This document shows positions 9,177-17,212 of a DNA stretch of 64,000 nucleotides, one piece after another. Below the pieces are notes generated by a model, which did not search any database, was not told the DNA's origin, and was given only the letters and a program-made list of their open reading frames with translations. The DNA is from JANLTX01 sp049840835 (GTDB taxonomy: Bacteria > Armatimonadota > Armatimonadia > Armatimonadales > Armatimonadaceae), in NCBI GenBank assembly GCA_049840835.1, contig JASGJG010000003.1:992001-1056000 (forward strand), read 5' to 3'. The stretch's first letter is position 1; every line of letters begins with the position of its first letter. The translations under genes and the position numbers were made by a program.

Positions 9177-11177
9177 ATGGATAACGATATCGACCGCAGT
9201 GACTTTCGAGCATTCCGCTATTCCAATTTTAATATCTACGATTTAGATGGTAGCTTTGAGTTTCTGGACAGAGATGAAGACGAAATGTTTGGTCACATCA
9301 ATATCTTCGTAGGAGAGAACAATACTGGGAAAAGCCGTCTTATGAGAGAGATGGCTAAAATGGAAATACATCAAGTTAATCTACTCCGATTGGTAGATGA
9401 AAAAGGCAATAGTCTGAATAAACAGTCGCAAGGGGCTGTCGATTGTATTCAGAACGCTGTTAAGATTGCAGAGAATATTGGAGCACAGAGAATTATAGGT
9501 CAGGATGTTGATTTTCACAAAAGAAAATTTCTTGATTTATCTAATTTTGTCAGTACTGAGGTTGATAAATTTGAAGACTATAGGAGATTTTTTGATGAAA
9601 TTGATATGGCTAGTGTTTCAAATATAGAAGATGTGAGAATTAATGACGATAATACTGTTATATTATTAGATTCAGGCTTAAGGGTAAATACATCGACGCG
9701 AAATGAGATGATGAATCTTTATGAATTCCTTCAAGTGTTGCCGAGAAAAGATGAGCTTCGTTTTTGCAACATATTTATTGGCACGTTGCGATCGTTGCGA
9801 GTTGTTAATTTGGAATATCATATTAGCTTAAAGCCTAAGAAAGCAGGGACTTCAAACCCAGAGCCTGAGTGGTCAAAGATAGATGTGTACGACGTTTTTG
9901 AGCGCATTTATCGGGATGAATATGGTTTTCCTAATGCTCCACAAACTCTCGTATTCACTGGTATGACTATTTACCGAGAACTCATCGACTATTTGCTGGG
10001 GCTACAAGAAAAACGAATCATAATCCAGAGATACCAGGAGTTTCTCTCCGAGCACTTTTTCGAAGGTAAAAGCATCGTCCTCATGCCTGCTATCGATAAG
10101 GGGTATGTACGCATCAAAATCGGCGACGAACAAGAGCGAGTCATTTCTGAACTCGGTGACGGTCTACAGACCGTGATAATCCTCACCTTCCTGCCCTTCG
10201 TCAAAAATGAGCAGCACGAGCGTGCTTATGTCTACATGGACGAACCCGAGATGTTCCTCCACCCAAGCATGCAGCGCAAGCTCCTTTATGCTCTATCCAC
10301 CCTCAACTTCTGCACCTTCTTCATGACGACCCACTCCAACCATCTACTTGACATCACCATCGACCTGCCCGGAGTGGCCATCTTCAACTTTCAGAAGAGC
10401 GCCACAGAGACCTTTGAAGGCAACCCCAAAGTCATTGTTAAAAAGGTAGACAGCGATAGAAGTAGCTGCCTGGAGCTGCTCGGCGTCAGAAACTCCTCTG
10501 TGTTCCTGGCGAACTCCACAATATGGGTGGAAGGCATTACGGACCGCTGGTACCTCAAGAAGATGCTCGATTCCTACATCGAAAAGACAGGGAAGTATGC
10601 CTACAAAGAAGACATCCACTATGCCTTTGTAGAGTACGGCGGTGGGTGCATAACTCACTGGTCTTTTCTGGATGAGGGCATAGATACTGACGAAGACCCG
10701 CGCGAGCGTATCGAAGTGGAGTACCTGTGCAGCAAGGCCATGGTCATTGCGGACAACGATAACGCCGCTGACCCGGACAACCCAAAGGGCGAGAAAGCCA
10801 ATCGCCAGATGCGCCTCAAAGCCCTTCTGGGCGACCGCTTCCGCCTGCTGGAAGGCAAAGAGATCGAGAACGCGCTGGATGAAGAAGTGATTCGGAAGAC
10901 TATGGCGGAGCTGGATAAGCGCGACATAACCGACGTTCCCGCCATGGACCGCACCGTCTACAAAACGCAGGGGATAGGGGATTACATTATGAGCCTGCCC
11001 TGGAGCGGAGGACCGAAGAACAAATATGGAGCTAAAAGCGGGACGTTAAGCGAGTATTGGAAAATGAAGTTCTGCCGGAGCGCCTGCCAGCATATCAACT
11101 ACGATAACCTACCCACGGATACTAAGCAAGTTATAGAGAGTATCTACAGCTTCATCGAGGCGCAGAACTCACATTGA
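9177..11177 (+). CDS. OLD-like ATPase with C-terminal TOPRIM domain
   Basis: 666 residues. The N-terminal ABC-type ATPase has Walker A GENNTGKS at about residue 45 and, near 350, the YMDEPEMFLHPS Walker B/D-loop stretch preceded by ELGDGLQ (signature motif). A TTHSNHLLD switch follows. A TOPRIM-like domain begins with WVEGITDR at about 450 and has ADNDN near 523. This is the arrangement of OLD-family nucleases and of GajA/AriA-type defence ATPases. Family knowledge suggests DNA or nucleotide sensing and possibly phage defence. No partner gene (helicase, small toxin, reverse transcriptase) is adjacent, so it would act alone. An AAAGGAAA ribosome site precedes the ATG. The first third is clearly AT-rich and the last half is not. 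Confidence 0.85.
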   Translation: MDNDIDRSDFRAFRYSNFNIYDLDGSFEFLDRDEDEMFGHINIFVGENNTGKSRLMREMAKMEIHQVNLLRLVDEKGNSLNKQSQGAVDCIQNAVKIAENIGAQRIIGQDVDFHKRKFLDLSNFVSTEVDKFEDYRRFFDEIDMASVSNIEDVRINDDNTVILLDSGLRVNTSTRNEMMNLYEFLQVLPRKDELRFCNIFIGTLRSLRVVNLEYHISLKPKKAGTSNPEPEWSKIDVYDVFERIYRDEYGFPNAPQTLVFTGMTIYRELIDYLLGLQEKRIIIQRYQEFLSEHFFEGKSIVLMPAIDKGYVRIKIGDEQERVISELGDGLQTVIILTFLPFVKNEQHERAYVYMDEPEMFLHPSMQRKLLYALSTLNFCTFFMTTHSNHLLDITIDLPGVAIFNFQKSATETFEGNPKVIVKKVDSDRSSCLELLGVRNSSVFLANSTIWVEGITDRWYLKKMLDSYIEKTGKYAYKEDIHYAFVEYGGGCITHWSFLDEGIDTDEDPRERIEVEYLCSKAMVIADNDNAADPDNPKGEKANRQMRLKALLGDRFRLLEGKEIENALDEEVIRKTMAELDKRDITDVPAMDRTVYKTQGIGDYIMSLPWSGGPKNKYGAKSGTLSEYWKMKFCRSACQHINYDNLPTDTKQVIESIYSFIEAQNSH

Positions 11178-11199
11178 GCATACCAATTCGGTATTTCCT

Positions 11200-12135
11200 C
11201 TATCGGTGAAATAGTCCTACAGCCCTCTTGAAGAGTCCTTGAAAGAAATTCAATGCTCCACCCTTAGAGGCATACTCTCCATAGAAAAGTTCACGGCCTG
11301 CTATTTTCCGAGTTGTATTTGTGGTCAGATTAAGTGCAAACAGATTCACATCTCCGCTGGCCCAGAAGACCGTATTAGTCCTGGCATGGAATACGGGGGA
11401 GCTGAAGCAATACGGAGATTTGGAGAGCACCCGAAACACACCCTTTTCTAAAATACTCAATTCATAGTTGTAATGGTTATTGACCGTACATAGAATTTTG
11501 CCATCGGGCATTGGGTAGGGAAATAGGACTCCATACTCAGGATCATCTATTCGTGTGATAGGCTCGATTTTGTATTTTTTGCTCTTTCTTAGTATTGCTA
11601 AACAGACACCCTGTTTTTCGCCATTCTCGATATTGATCAGTATGGATTCGTCCGGCCCGAAAAAGGTAGGGTAGGGAACCATAGTCAGCTTATTATGAGT
11701 CAAGCGAGAGACTTTATTGGTGCCGAAGTCATAGAGATAGATATCCGTTGTGCCAAACAATTGGCTTTCCGGTAGATAGCCTGAAAATACGATTTTTGTA
11801 CCATCGGGAGAAAATCGTGCGTTGGAATCACCGCGCCTGGAATCTCTGGTTATATTTTTTATAGCGCCCGTGTCAAGATTGAGCATATATAAATGCGCAG
11901 GCTTTACAAAGCCGTGGGCATCATCGCCTAGCTCCCGTGAGCTGTAGAGAATGCTCTTTCCGTTGTTTGAGAAACGGGGATCAAAATCATCATATTTGGA
12001 TACCATCCGATAGACGATTTTTTGCTTACTCAAATCATAGATACAGATATTCCTATGCAGGTCAGAAGAGGAATCTACAATCTCCGTAAAAACAATTCGA
12101 TTTCCGTCTTTAGAAACATCTATTGTAACAATCAT
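11200..12135 (-). CDS. TolB/PD40-type beta-propeller protein
   Basis: 311 residues with repeated PD40-like blades: SKDGNRIVFTE, DPRFSNNGKSILYSS, ARFSPDGTKIVFSG, FFGPDESILIN and PMPDGKILC. Such propellers resemble the C-terminal domain of TolB and usually serve as binding platforms. No signal peptide is visible, as the ATG begins directly with the first blade, so either the protein is cytoplasmic or the true N-terminus has been lost. It is convergent with the ATPase gene (22 nt between stops). Specific function unknown. Confidence 0.75.
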   Translation of the reverse strand: MIVTIDVSKDGNRIVFTEIVDSSSDLHRNICIYDLSKQKIVYRMVSKYDDFDPRFSNNGKSILYSSRELGDDAHGFVKPAHLYMLNLDTGAIKNITRDSRRGDSNARFSPDGTKIVFSGYLPESQLFGTTDIYLYDFGTNKVSRLTHNKLTMVPYPTFFGPDESILINIENGEKQGVCLAILRKSKKYKIEPITRIDDPEYGVLFPYPMPDGKILCTVNNHYNYELSILEKGVFRVLSKSPYCFSSPVFHARTNTVFWASGDVNLFALNLTTNTTRKIAGRELFYGEYASKGGALNFFQGLFKRAVGLFHR

Positions 12136-12259
12136 GGCTGAAGCCCAGAAGATAAGAAACTCTTCCTATTTTACCCCGCCACCCCGATTCCCTACTCCCC
12201 CAACGTATTGCCCAAGACCAGCGCTAAGAAGAGGCTGTGGAGGTGATTTTTCCCCTTCG

Positions 12260-12293
12260 GCAGCAAAGCTGCATTATAGTGCCGCTTCGCGGC
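12260..12293. repeat. Double-hairpin intergenic repeat, copy 1
   Basis: Two small palindromes, GCAGCAAAGCTGC and GCCGCTTCGCGGC, separated by a short ATTATAGT linker. The same two-hairpin unit with small changes recurs at 14766-14798. Both copies lie between genes and are flanked by C-rich and G-rich tracts that can pair with each other. Confidence 0.6.
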
Positions 12294-12348
12294 CCGGAGG
12301 GAGACGAAAGGCCGATAGGCCGCTTCAAGGGGGAGGTCAAAAGGGAAG

Positions 12349-14145
12349 CTACTGGAACGTGACAAGCGCGATGCTACGGGCGGGCAGCTCTATGGATTGC
12401 TTCCCTTCGCGAATACGCTCAAAATTTGCGGATAGATAAAGGGGACGTAGCCCATCCGGATAGATCGACCGGCGAATGCGGCGGCTATAGGGAGCAAGGC
12501 CGGAGAGCGCGACTGTGCCCTTGCCGCCGCTGTTTACGAGAAGCAGGGTCAGCTCTCGCTCACGGGTCTGCCCTGCCAGCACGGAGATGGTTTCGCTCTC
12601 ACTCTGGTGCCCTAGAATCGTGACACCTGGACCGAACGCGTTCGCTATCTTGCTAAGCACCTGACCGGCGAAGTAGAACTTACCGTTTCTATCAGCCAGC
12701 GGGTAGTTGTCCGAGTAGGTCCAGTAGTCCATAACTACCGCCTGAGAGTGATAGATGGTCTTCGCATACGCACGGGCTAATTGAAGCGCATTCTCCCAGG
12801 AGGCCCACACATCGCCGCCCTTCTGCCAGAGCTGCGGGTCGTGCCCGGCTTCCAGGCACCACACCGGGCGTTTGTACTTCTTGGCCAGCGCGGCTATCGC
12901 TTCGTAGTCCGCCTCATTTACAGTCAGAGCATCCCAGCTATGAAAGGCCAGCGGTCCCAGATACTTCGCGCACTCCGGGTCGGCGAGCTGTGGCTCGGTC
13001 CAGCGCACACAGTTCATCCCATTGGCTGTGTCGCCTGCTATCCATTTTGTCGGAAAGCCCGCTTTCTGAAACGCAGGCACAGCGCGTTTGATAAACGCCG
13101 CCATACGCGCGGGGCTGAAGTGAATATCTACCCCGTAGTCCGGCTCGTTGAAGCTGAAGTAGTCCACCCGTGCTCCGGCGGCTTTCGCCAGTCGTAGGAA
13201 CTTGAGAAAGATGCCAATAGCATCATTCCATCGCGCTTCGGGGATGGAGGTCTTGCCTTCCACGGTGCCAGTTAGCCACTTCTCCGCCTCCCAGACACTC
13301 ACGACGATAGGTACGTTCTCTCGGGTGAGCTGGCCCGCCAGTTGCAGCAGTTCCGTGGTCTTGGGGCGCTCGGAGTAGATACCGGGCTCAGGAGCGAACA
13401 GCTTGAGCGATAGACCTAATCGTGCATGGCGCGGTTTCATGACAATGCGAGTGCGTTGCTCCACCGGGTCGTTCGGCTCGCCGCCATTCGCCCGCCAGGA
13501 CCCCATGAAGTTGCCGCCAAGGCCCACCATGGTCTGCCGCTGCTCTCTGGTGTTTATCTGGACATTCACCGTGCCGGTAGGAGTCAGCTGCGCGGCGAGC
13601 TCGACCAGCTCCTCTAGCTTTTTGGATTTCTCGAAGTTGTATACCCGCCAGCCACCTACCTCGATGGTCTGCTTCCCGAACGCCAGCCGAAGCGATGCCA
13701 TGGCCTGCCCCGGCGCGTAGTCCTCGGCAGATTCGAACGGCACCACGATGCGTCGCCACTCCGCAGTCGCCTTCGCGCCCTGGGTCACGGACTTGGTCCA
13801 CGGGTCTGTGCTCTTCTCAAACAGGAACTGCACCATGCCCGGTCCGCGCAGCCAGAAGACCCCTAAGAGCGCATCGCCTTTTTTGATCGGGAGCGTATTC
13901 GGCGTGGTGAGCTGCACGGCATTGGTATCGGCACCGGGTAGCGCGGGAACTTCGATGCGCTGACCCGCGCCGAATCGGTCGCCGCCCCCGAGCTTGGAGC
14001 GAGTGACTCCGGGCCGGTCCATGCCGCTCAGAGACCCGATAGCGTCTTCCTCATGGATTGCCTTTCCACTGCTGCTTTCCAGCGCGGAAACGTCACGGGC
14101 AATCACGTTCTTACCTGTTTTTAGAACCGCATCGTCCTCTTGCAT
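12349..14145 (-). CDS. Clan GH-A glycoside hydrolase, GH30-like, with N-terminal beta-sandwich
   Basis: 598 residues. About residues 60-180 look like a carbohydrate-binding beta-sandwich (FWLRGPGMVQFLFE ... WRRIVVPFES ... GGWRVYNF). The catalytic TIM barrel follows, starting at GLGGNFMGSW. A candidate acid/base is the Glu of FNEPDYG (about 335) and a candidate nucleophile is the Glu of CLEAGHD (about 430), spaced as in GH-A enzymes. The last 90 residues form a beta domain typical of GH30-type proteins. No signal peptide is seen, which is odd for a glycosidase, so it may be intracellular. It starts 5 nt after the upstream gene, suggesting an operon. Substrate cannot be assigned. Confidence 0.75.
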   Translation of the reverse strand: MQEDDAVLKTGKNVIARDVSALESSSGKAIHEEDAIGSLSGMDRPGVTRSKLGGGDRFGAGQRIEVPALPGADTNAVQLTTPNTLPIKKGDALLGVFWLRGPGMVQFLFEKSTDPWTKSVTQGAKATAEWRRIVVPFESAEDYAPGQAMASLRLAFGKQTIEVGGWRVYNFEKSKKLEELVELAAQLTPTGTVNVQINTREQRQTMVGLGGNFMGSWRANGGEPNDPVEQRTRIVMKPRHARLGLSLKLFAPEPGIYSERPKTTELLQLAGQLTRENVPIVVSVWEAEKWLTGTVEGKTSIPEARWNDAIGIFLKFLRLAKAAGARVDYFSFNEPDYGVDIHFSPARMAAFIKRAVPAFQKAGFPTKWIAGDTANGMNCVRWTEPQLADPECAKYLGPLAFHSWDALTVNEADYEAIAALAKKYKRPVWCLEAGHDPQLWQKGGDVWASWENALQLARAYAKTIYHSQAVVMDYWTYSDNYPLADRNGKFYFAGQVLSKIANAFGPGVTILGHQSESETISVLAGQTRERELTLLLVNSGGKGTVALSGLAPYSRRIRRSIYPDGLRPLYLSANFERIREGKQSIELPARSIALVTFQ

Positions 14146-14150
14146 CGTCG

Positions 14151-14717
14151 CTATCCCTTCTGCTCTCGGGTTGTCGGTGGCAGGTGCGCTTCAAAGAGTT
14201 CTACCGCGCGGGTATGGCACTGTGCCAGCGGTTCCCAGCCGGGCGGTCCGCTCTCCCACCAGGAGAGCGTCAGCGCAATCTTGAAACGATCTGTTGCCAG
14301 AGAGTACCGGGTGCCATCTAGACCCAGCCCCAATGGCTCCTGGAACGGAGAAAGCGGCACGCTCAAGTTATGGAACTCACTCGCCAGGGCCTCGGCTGGC
14401 TCGGTAGGCAGTTGCCCTTCGCTGCCGTATAGCAAGGGGGACGTGGTTGTCTGTGGATTTGTGGACCGGTCCCACACCACGCGCCGCACAAAGTAGCCAT
14501 CCGGTTTCTGTACCAGCGCCCAGGTTGTGTAGACGCTGAAACTAGGAAACTGCCCGAGCTGGAAAACAACACGGTCCAGCCGACCCAGGCGGGTCAGCAG
14601 GGGGTAGCGCTCCGGTGCGCTCAGTGCCTCCAGAGCCTCGCGCTCCAGCGGCTTAGCGCGAGTGAGGTATCCGCGGGGAACAGGCATGCTTTCAGGATAC
14701 CCCGATTTTGCACTCAC
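14151..14717 (-). CDS. Uncharacterised protein upstream of the GH30-like gene
   Basis: Up to 188 residues from a GTG at 14717; an ATG at 14687 (MPVPRGYL) is an alternative and perhaps better start because the GTG lies against an intergenic repeat. No domain is recognised. The sequence mixes beta-prone segments (YTTWALVQKPDGYFVRRVVWDR) with an ALTLSWWESGPPGW stretch and an amphipathic C-terminal helix. The close 5-nt junction with the glycosidase suggests co-translation. Confidence 0.65.
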   Translation of the reverse strand: MSAKSGYPESMPVPRGYLTRAKPLEREALEALSAPERYPLLTRLGRLDRVVFQLGQFPSFSVYTTWALVQKPDGYFVRRVVWDRSTNPQTTTSPLLYGSEGQLPTEPAEALASEFHNLSVPLSPFQEPLGLGLDGTRYSLATDRFKIALTLSWWESGPPGWEPLAQCHTRAVELFEAHLPPTTREQKG

Positions 14718-14765
14718 CCTACCTCACCCCCACCCCTCCCTCTTCATGGGAAGGGGGCGGCGAAG

Positions 14766-14798
14766 GCAGCGAAGCTGCATTATAAGGCCGCTGCGCGG
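14766..14798. repeat. Double-hairpin intergenic repeat, copy 2
   Basis: GCAGCGAAGCTGC and CCGCTGCGCGG hairpins around a TTATAAG linker, matching the unit at 12260-12293. The larger region 14717-14815 also has ends that can pair (CTACCTC on the left, GAGGTAG on the right), so the whole intergenic segment resembles a small palindromic element. Confidence 0.6.
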
Positions 14799-14824
14799 TG
14801 GGGAGAGGTAGAGTTATGCAAGCG

Positions 14825-16585
14825 TTACCCAGCGTACACTCGGTTGCGGCCTTCGGCTTTGGCGCGATAGAGCTGCTTATCGGCTCCGGCCACCAGCTCC
14901 TGAGCTGTCTGAACCTTGCGGTCGCTGCAGAGGCCGATACTCAGAGTCAGTCCGGTCAGGCCAGGGTGGATCTCGGTCCAGGGATAGTTTGCGATTCGCT
15001 CCCGAATCCGCTCCGCAATAGGGCGGGCTTTCTTGGCGCTGGTCTCCACCAGCACGATCAGGAACTCCTCACCGCCGTAGCGCCCAATGAGGTCCACGGA
15101 GCGGCAGTTATCGCGTAGCAGGCGCGCTACCGTGCGCAATACATCGTCGCCTACCTGGTGCGAGAAACGGTCGTTGATACTCTTAAAGTGATCCAGGTCT
15201 ATCAATGCCACCGAAAGCTGATGCCCGAAGCGTCGGGCGCGGTCGAACTCCTGCCCAAGCTGGGCATCTAGCCAGCGGCGGTTCGCAATACCCGTGAGCC
15301 CATCTTCCCGCGCGAGCTGCTTCAGAATCTCGGTCTGCATCACCAGCTGTTGCAGCAGGTCCTCCTTCTCACGCTCGGCTATCTGGGCTGCTTCCAGGGC
15401 ATGGGCCAGGCGGTCGTTTGCCTGGCGCTGCTCATCTACATCGCGCTGCATTTTCTGCACTTCGCTGCGGGTGATCAGCTCCCGAATCCGCTGACGCGCC
15501 TTCTGGTTGTAGACACGCTCGTGTTCTTCGTAGAACGCTTTGAAGTGCACCAGAGCGCAGGCCAGGTCGCCCTGCTTTTCATAGGCCGCCGAGAGTAGCT
15601 GATGCACCTGCCCGCTGTTCTCACCACTCCGGTCCAGGCAGGCACGTAGCGACGCAATCGCATCGCTGCCGCGGCCCTGGTTCAGCAGACTCCGACTCAG
15701 CGAGAGCGAGACCTCTATCTCCTGGTTCTGGTTGCCGTTAAGGCGGAATATCTCCAGAGCCTCGGTCAGAAACTCATCCGCCTTCGGGTAGAACTCCAGC
15801 GCCAGATAGGCACGCCCCAGATGGTAGAGCGTCGTGCCTTTGTCGTCGATATTGCCCGTACGCTCATCTAGCTCCAGGGCCCGGCGCAGGCAATCTATGG
15901 CCTCCTCATGCTCGCCCTGCTCCAGGCAGGTCTTACCCAGGCCCGCCAGCGCCGTGCTCTGGCACGCCAGGTCATCGGTCTCCATGACCAGCTCCAGGCT
16001 CTGCTGGAAGTAGCGCCTAGAATTGCTCAGCTCCCCGATTCGATAGAAGACCTCGCCGATATTCCCGGTGGCGTAGGCAGCGGCGTGGGCGCTGCCAATT
16101 TGCTCGGCCAACTCGTAGCTGCGGAACAGAGATTCCAGGGCATCCGCGAAGCGCAGCAGGTCCCGGTAGATAACCCCGATGTTATTGAGAGACTTGGCCT
16201 CGCCGCTGACATCGCCTAGAGAGCGGCGGATATGGAGGCACTTCTGCGAGAACTCTAAGGCCAGTACATGATCGCCGCGCCGCCCGTGCACAATGGCTAA
16301 GATATTGAGCGCATCCGCCTCACCGGCTCTATCGCCGAGGCTCTGGAAGAGCTGAAAGGCTTGCTGAAGCTGGTCTAAGCAGGCATCCGTGCCCCAAAGG
16401 ATAAGGCGGCACTGGGCAATGAGATAGGTGCTCTGCGCGATTCCGGGCCGATAGTCGATACTGAGTGCGCTTTCGCGGGTCTGCGTGCATAGCTCAAGCG
16501 CCCGACGTGTGTCTTGATGCAACGTCCGGTACGCTTCTTCGTTTTGCGAGTCTATGGCGGCAGGCAGCATGAGCGCAGAGGCCAT
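14825..16585 (-). CDS. TPR-GGDEF diguanylate cyclase
   Basis: 586 residues. Residues of about 30-370 are tetratricopeptide repeats (GDRAGEADALNILAIVHGRRGD and similar units), followed by a coiled coil and a GGDEF domain starting at LTGIANRRWLD. The active-site loop reads GGEEF at about 505, compatible with c-di-GMP synthesis, and an RxxD product-inhibition site (RSVD) stands five residues before it. No signal peptide or transmembrane segment is seen, so it is probably cytoplasmic with the TPRs as sensor or docking module. A CATAAT box lies 6 nt before the ATG. Confidence 0.9.
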   Translation of the reverse strand: MASALMLPAAIDSQNEEAYRTLHQDTRRALELCTQTRESALSIDYRPGIAQSTYLIAQCRLILWGTDACLDQLQQAFQLFQSLGDRAGEADALNILAIVHGRRGDHVLALEFSQKCLHIRRSLGDVSGEAKSLNNIGVIYRDLLRFADALESLFRSYELAEQIGSAHAAAYATGNIGEVFYRIGELSNSRRYFQQSLELVMETDDLACQSTALAGLGKTCLEQGEHEEAIDCLRRALELDERTGNIDDKGTTLYHLGRAYLALEFYPKADEFLTEALEIFRLNGNQNQEIEVSLSLSRSLLNQGRGSDAIASLRACLDRSGENSGQVHQLLSAAYEKQGDLACALVHFKAFYEEHERVYNQKARQRIRELITRSEVQKMQRDVDEQRQANDRLAHALEAAQIAEREKEDLLQQLVMQTEILKQLAREDGLTGIANRRWLDAQLGQEFDRARRFGHQLSVALIDLDHFKSINDRFSHQVGDDVLRTVARLLRDNCRSVDLIGRYGGEEFLIVLVETSAKKARPIAERIRERIANYPWTEIHPGLTGLTLSIGLCSDRKVQTAQELVAGADKQLYRAKAEGRNRVYAG

Positions 16586-16591
16586 AGCACA

Positions 16592-16597
16592 ATTATG
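16592..16597 (-). promoter_or_regulatory. Leaderless-type -10 box of the diguanylate cyclase gene
   Basis: CATAAT on the minus strand, 6 nt before the ATG. Transcription would begin at or next to the start codon. One of eight such cases in this window. Confidence 0.45.
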
Positions 16598-16616
16598 GTC
16601 GAACCTGGTTTATTCC

Positions 16617-17195
16617 CTATGGTTTCCCTACGCCTAGAGCATCTGCAACCCGGTTGATATAGTTGAACCAGGAGGCTATAAGCGTCGTTTGCAGGATTTC
16701 TGTGTCTGTAAGCCCCGCATTTTTGAGATTATCTGTATCACTACTCGTCATTTTATGCGGGGTTTTTGTCAGTTTCTCTGTGAATTCCAGCATAGCGCGC
16801 TCTCGCTCCGATAAATCCGGCGCGGTCCGCCAGTCGTTGCGAATCGCATCCGCAAGGGATTCATCTAATGTTTCGGCACGTAGAAACTCTACGTGAGACT
16901 CCGTTCAGTAGAAGCAGCTATTGAGCGCTGAGACCGTGGCGGCGATTAATTCATGCTCCCGGCGGGATAGGGGGAGCTCTGGCTGCATGAGCCGTACCTG
17001 TGCCAGAAAGATAGGCTCCATGACCTGGGGCAGCAAGGAGTGGGAGAGCACAATAGACTCGCGCATGACCGATTCGGGCACACGCCCCGGCTCCGGTTTC
17101 TGCGTGTAGACCCCCGGCAGCAGCGGGCGAATCGCCATGAGCGCCTGCCGCACTTCATCGGAGTCCTGCGGCGATACCGTTTCAATCCAGGCCAT
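16617..17195 (-). CDS. AhpD-like peroxidase-related selenoprotein (TGA read as Sec97)
   Basis: A 192-residue protein if the in-frame TGA at 16905-16907 is read as selenocysteine. The first 96 residues (MAWIETVSPQ ... LSRREHELIAATVSALNSCFY) and the 95 after it (TESHVEFLRAE ... LTDTEILQTTLIASWFNYINRVADALGV) together match the uncharacterised peroxidase-related branch of the carboxymuconolactone decarboxylase/AhpD family over its usual length. The family redox motif CxxCxxxH appears as C94-F-Y-U97-T-E-S-H101, so the TGA falls exactly on the second cysteine. A hairpin with SECIS features follows the TGA. Expected role: thiol/selenol peroxide or disulfide reduction in the cytoplasm. A TGA nonsense pseudogene is the alternative, but nothing else is damaged. 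Confidence 0.85.
16877..16895 (-). promoter_or_regulatory. Bacterial SECIS-like hairpin downstream of the TGA codon
   Basis: On the minus strand, 9 nt after the TGA, a perfect 7-bp stem (CACGTAG / CTACGTG) encloses the loop AGTTT. The distance from TGA to apical loop is 16 nt and a G is in the second loop position. Both agree with published bacterial SECIS rules (loop 16-37 nt from UGA, G in the first two loop bases). It would recruit SelB-GTP-Sec-tRNA. Confidence 0.75.
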
Positions 17196-17212
17196 TGGCT
17201 CTATACTTACTA

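Noticed and set aside
11178..11199. Terminator between the convergent ATPase and PD40 genes
   Set aside because: Only a weak ACC/GGT pairing around AATTC is present, and no T-tract.
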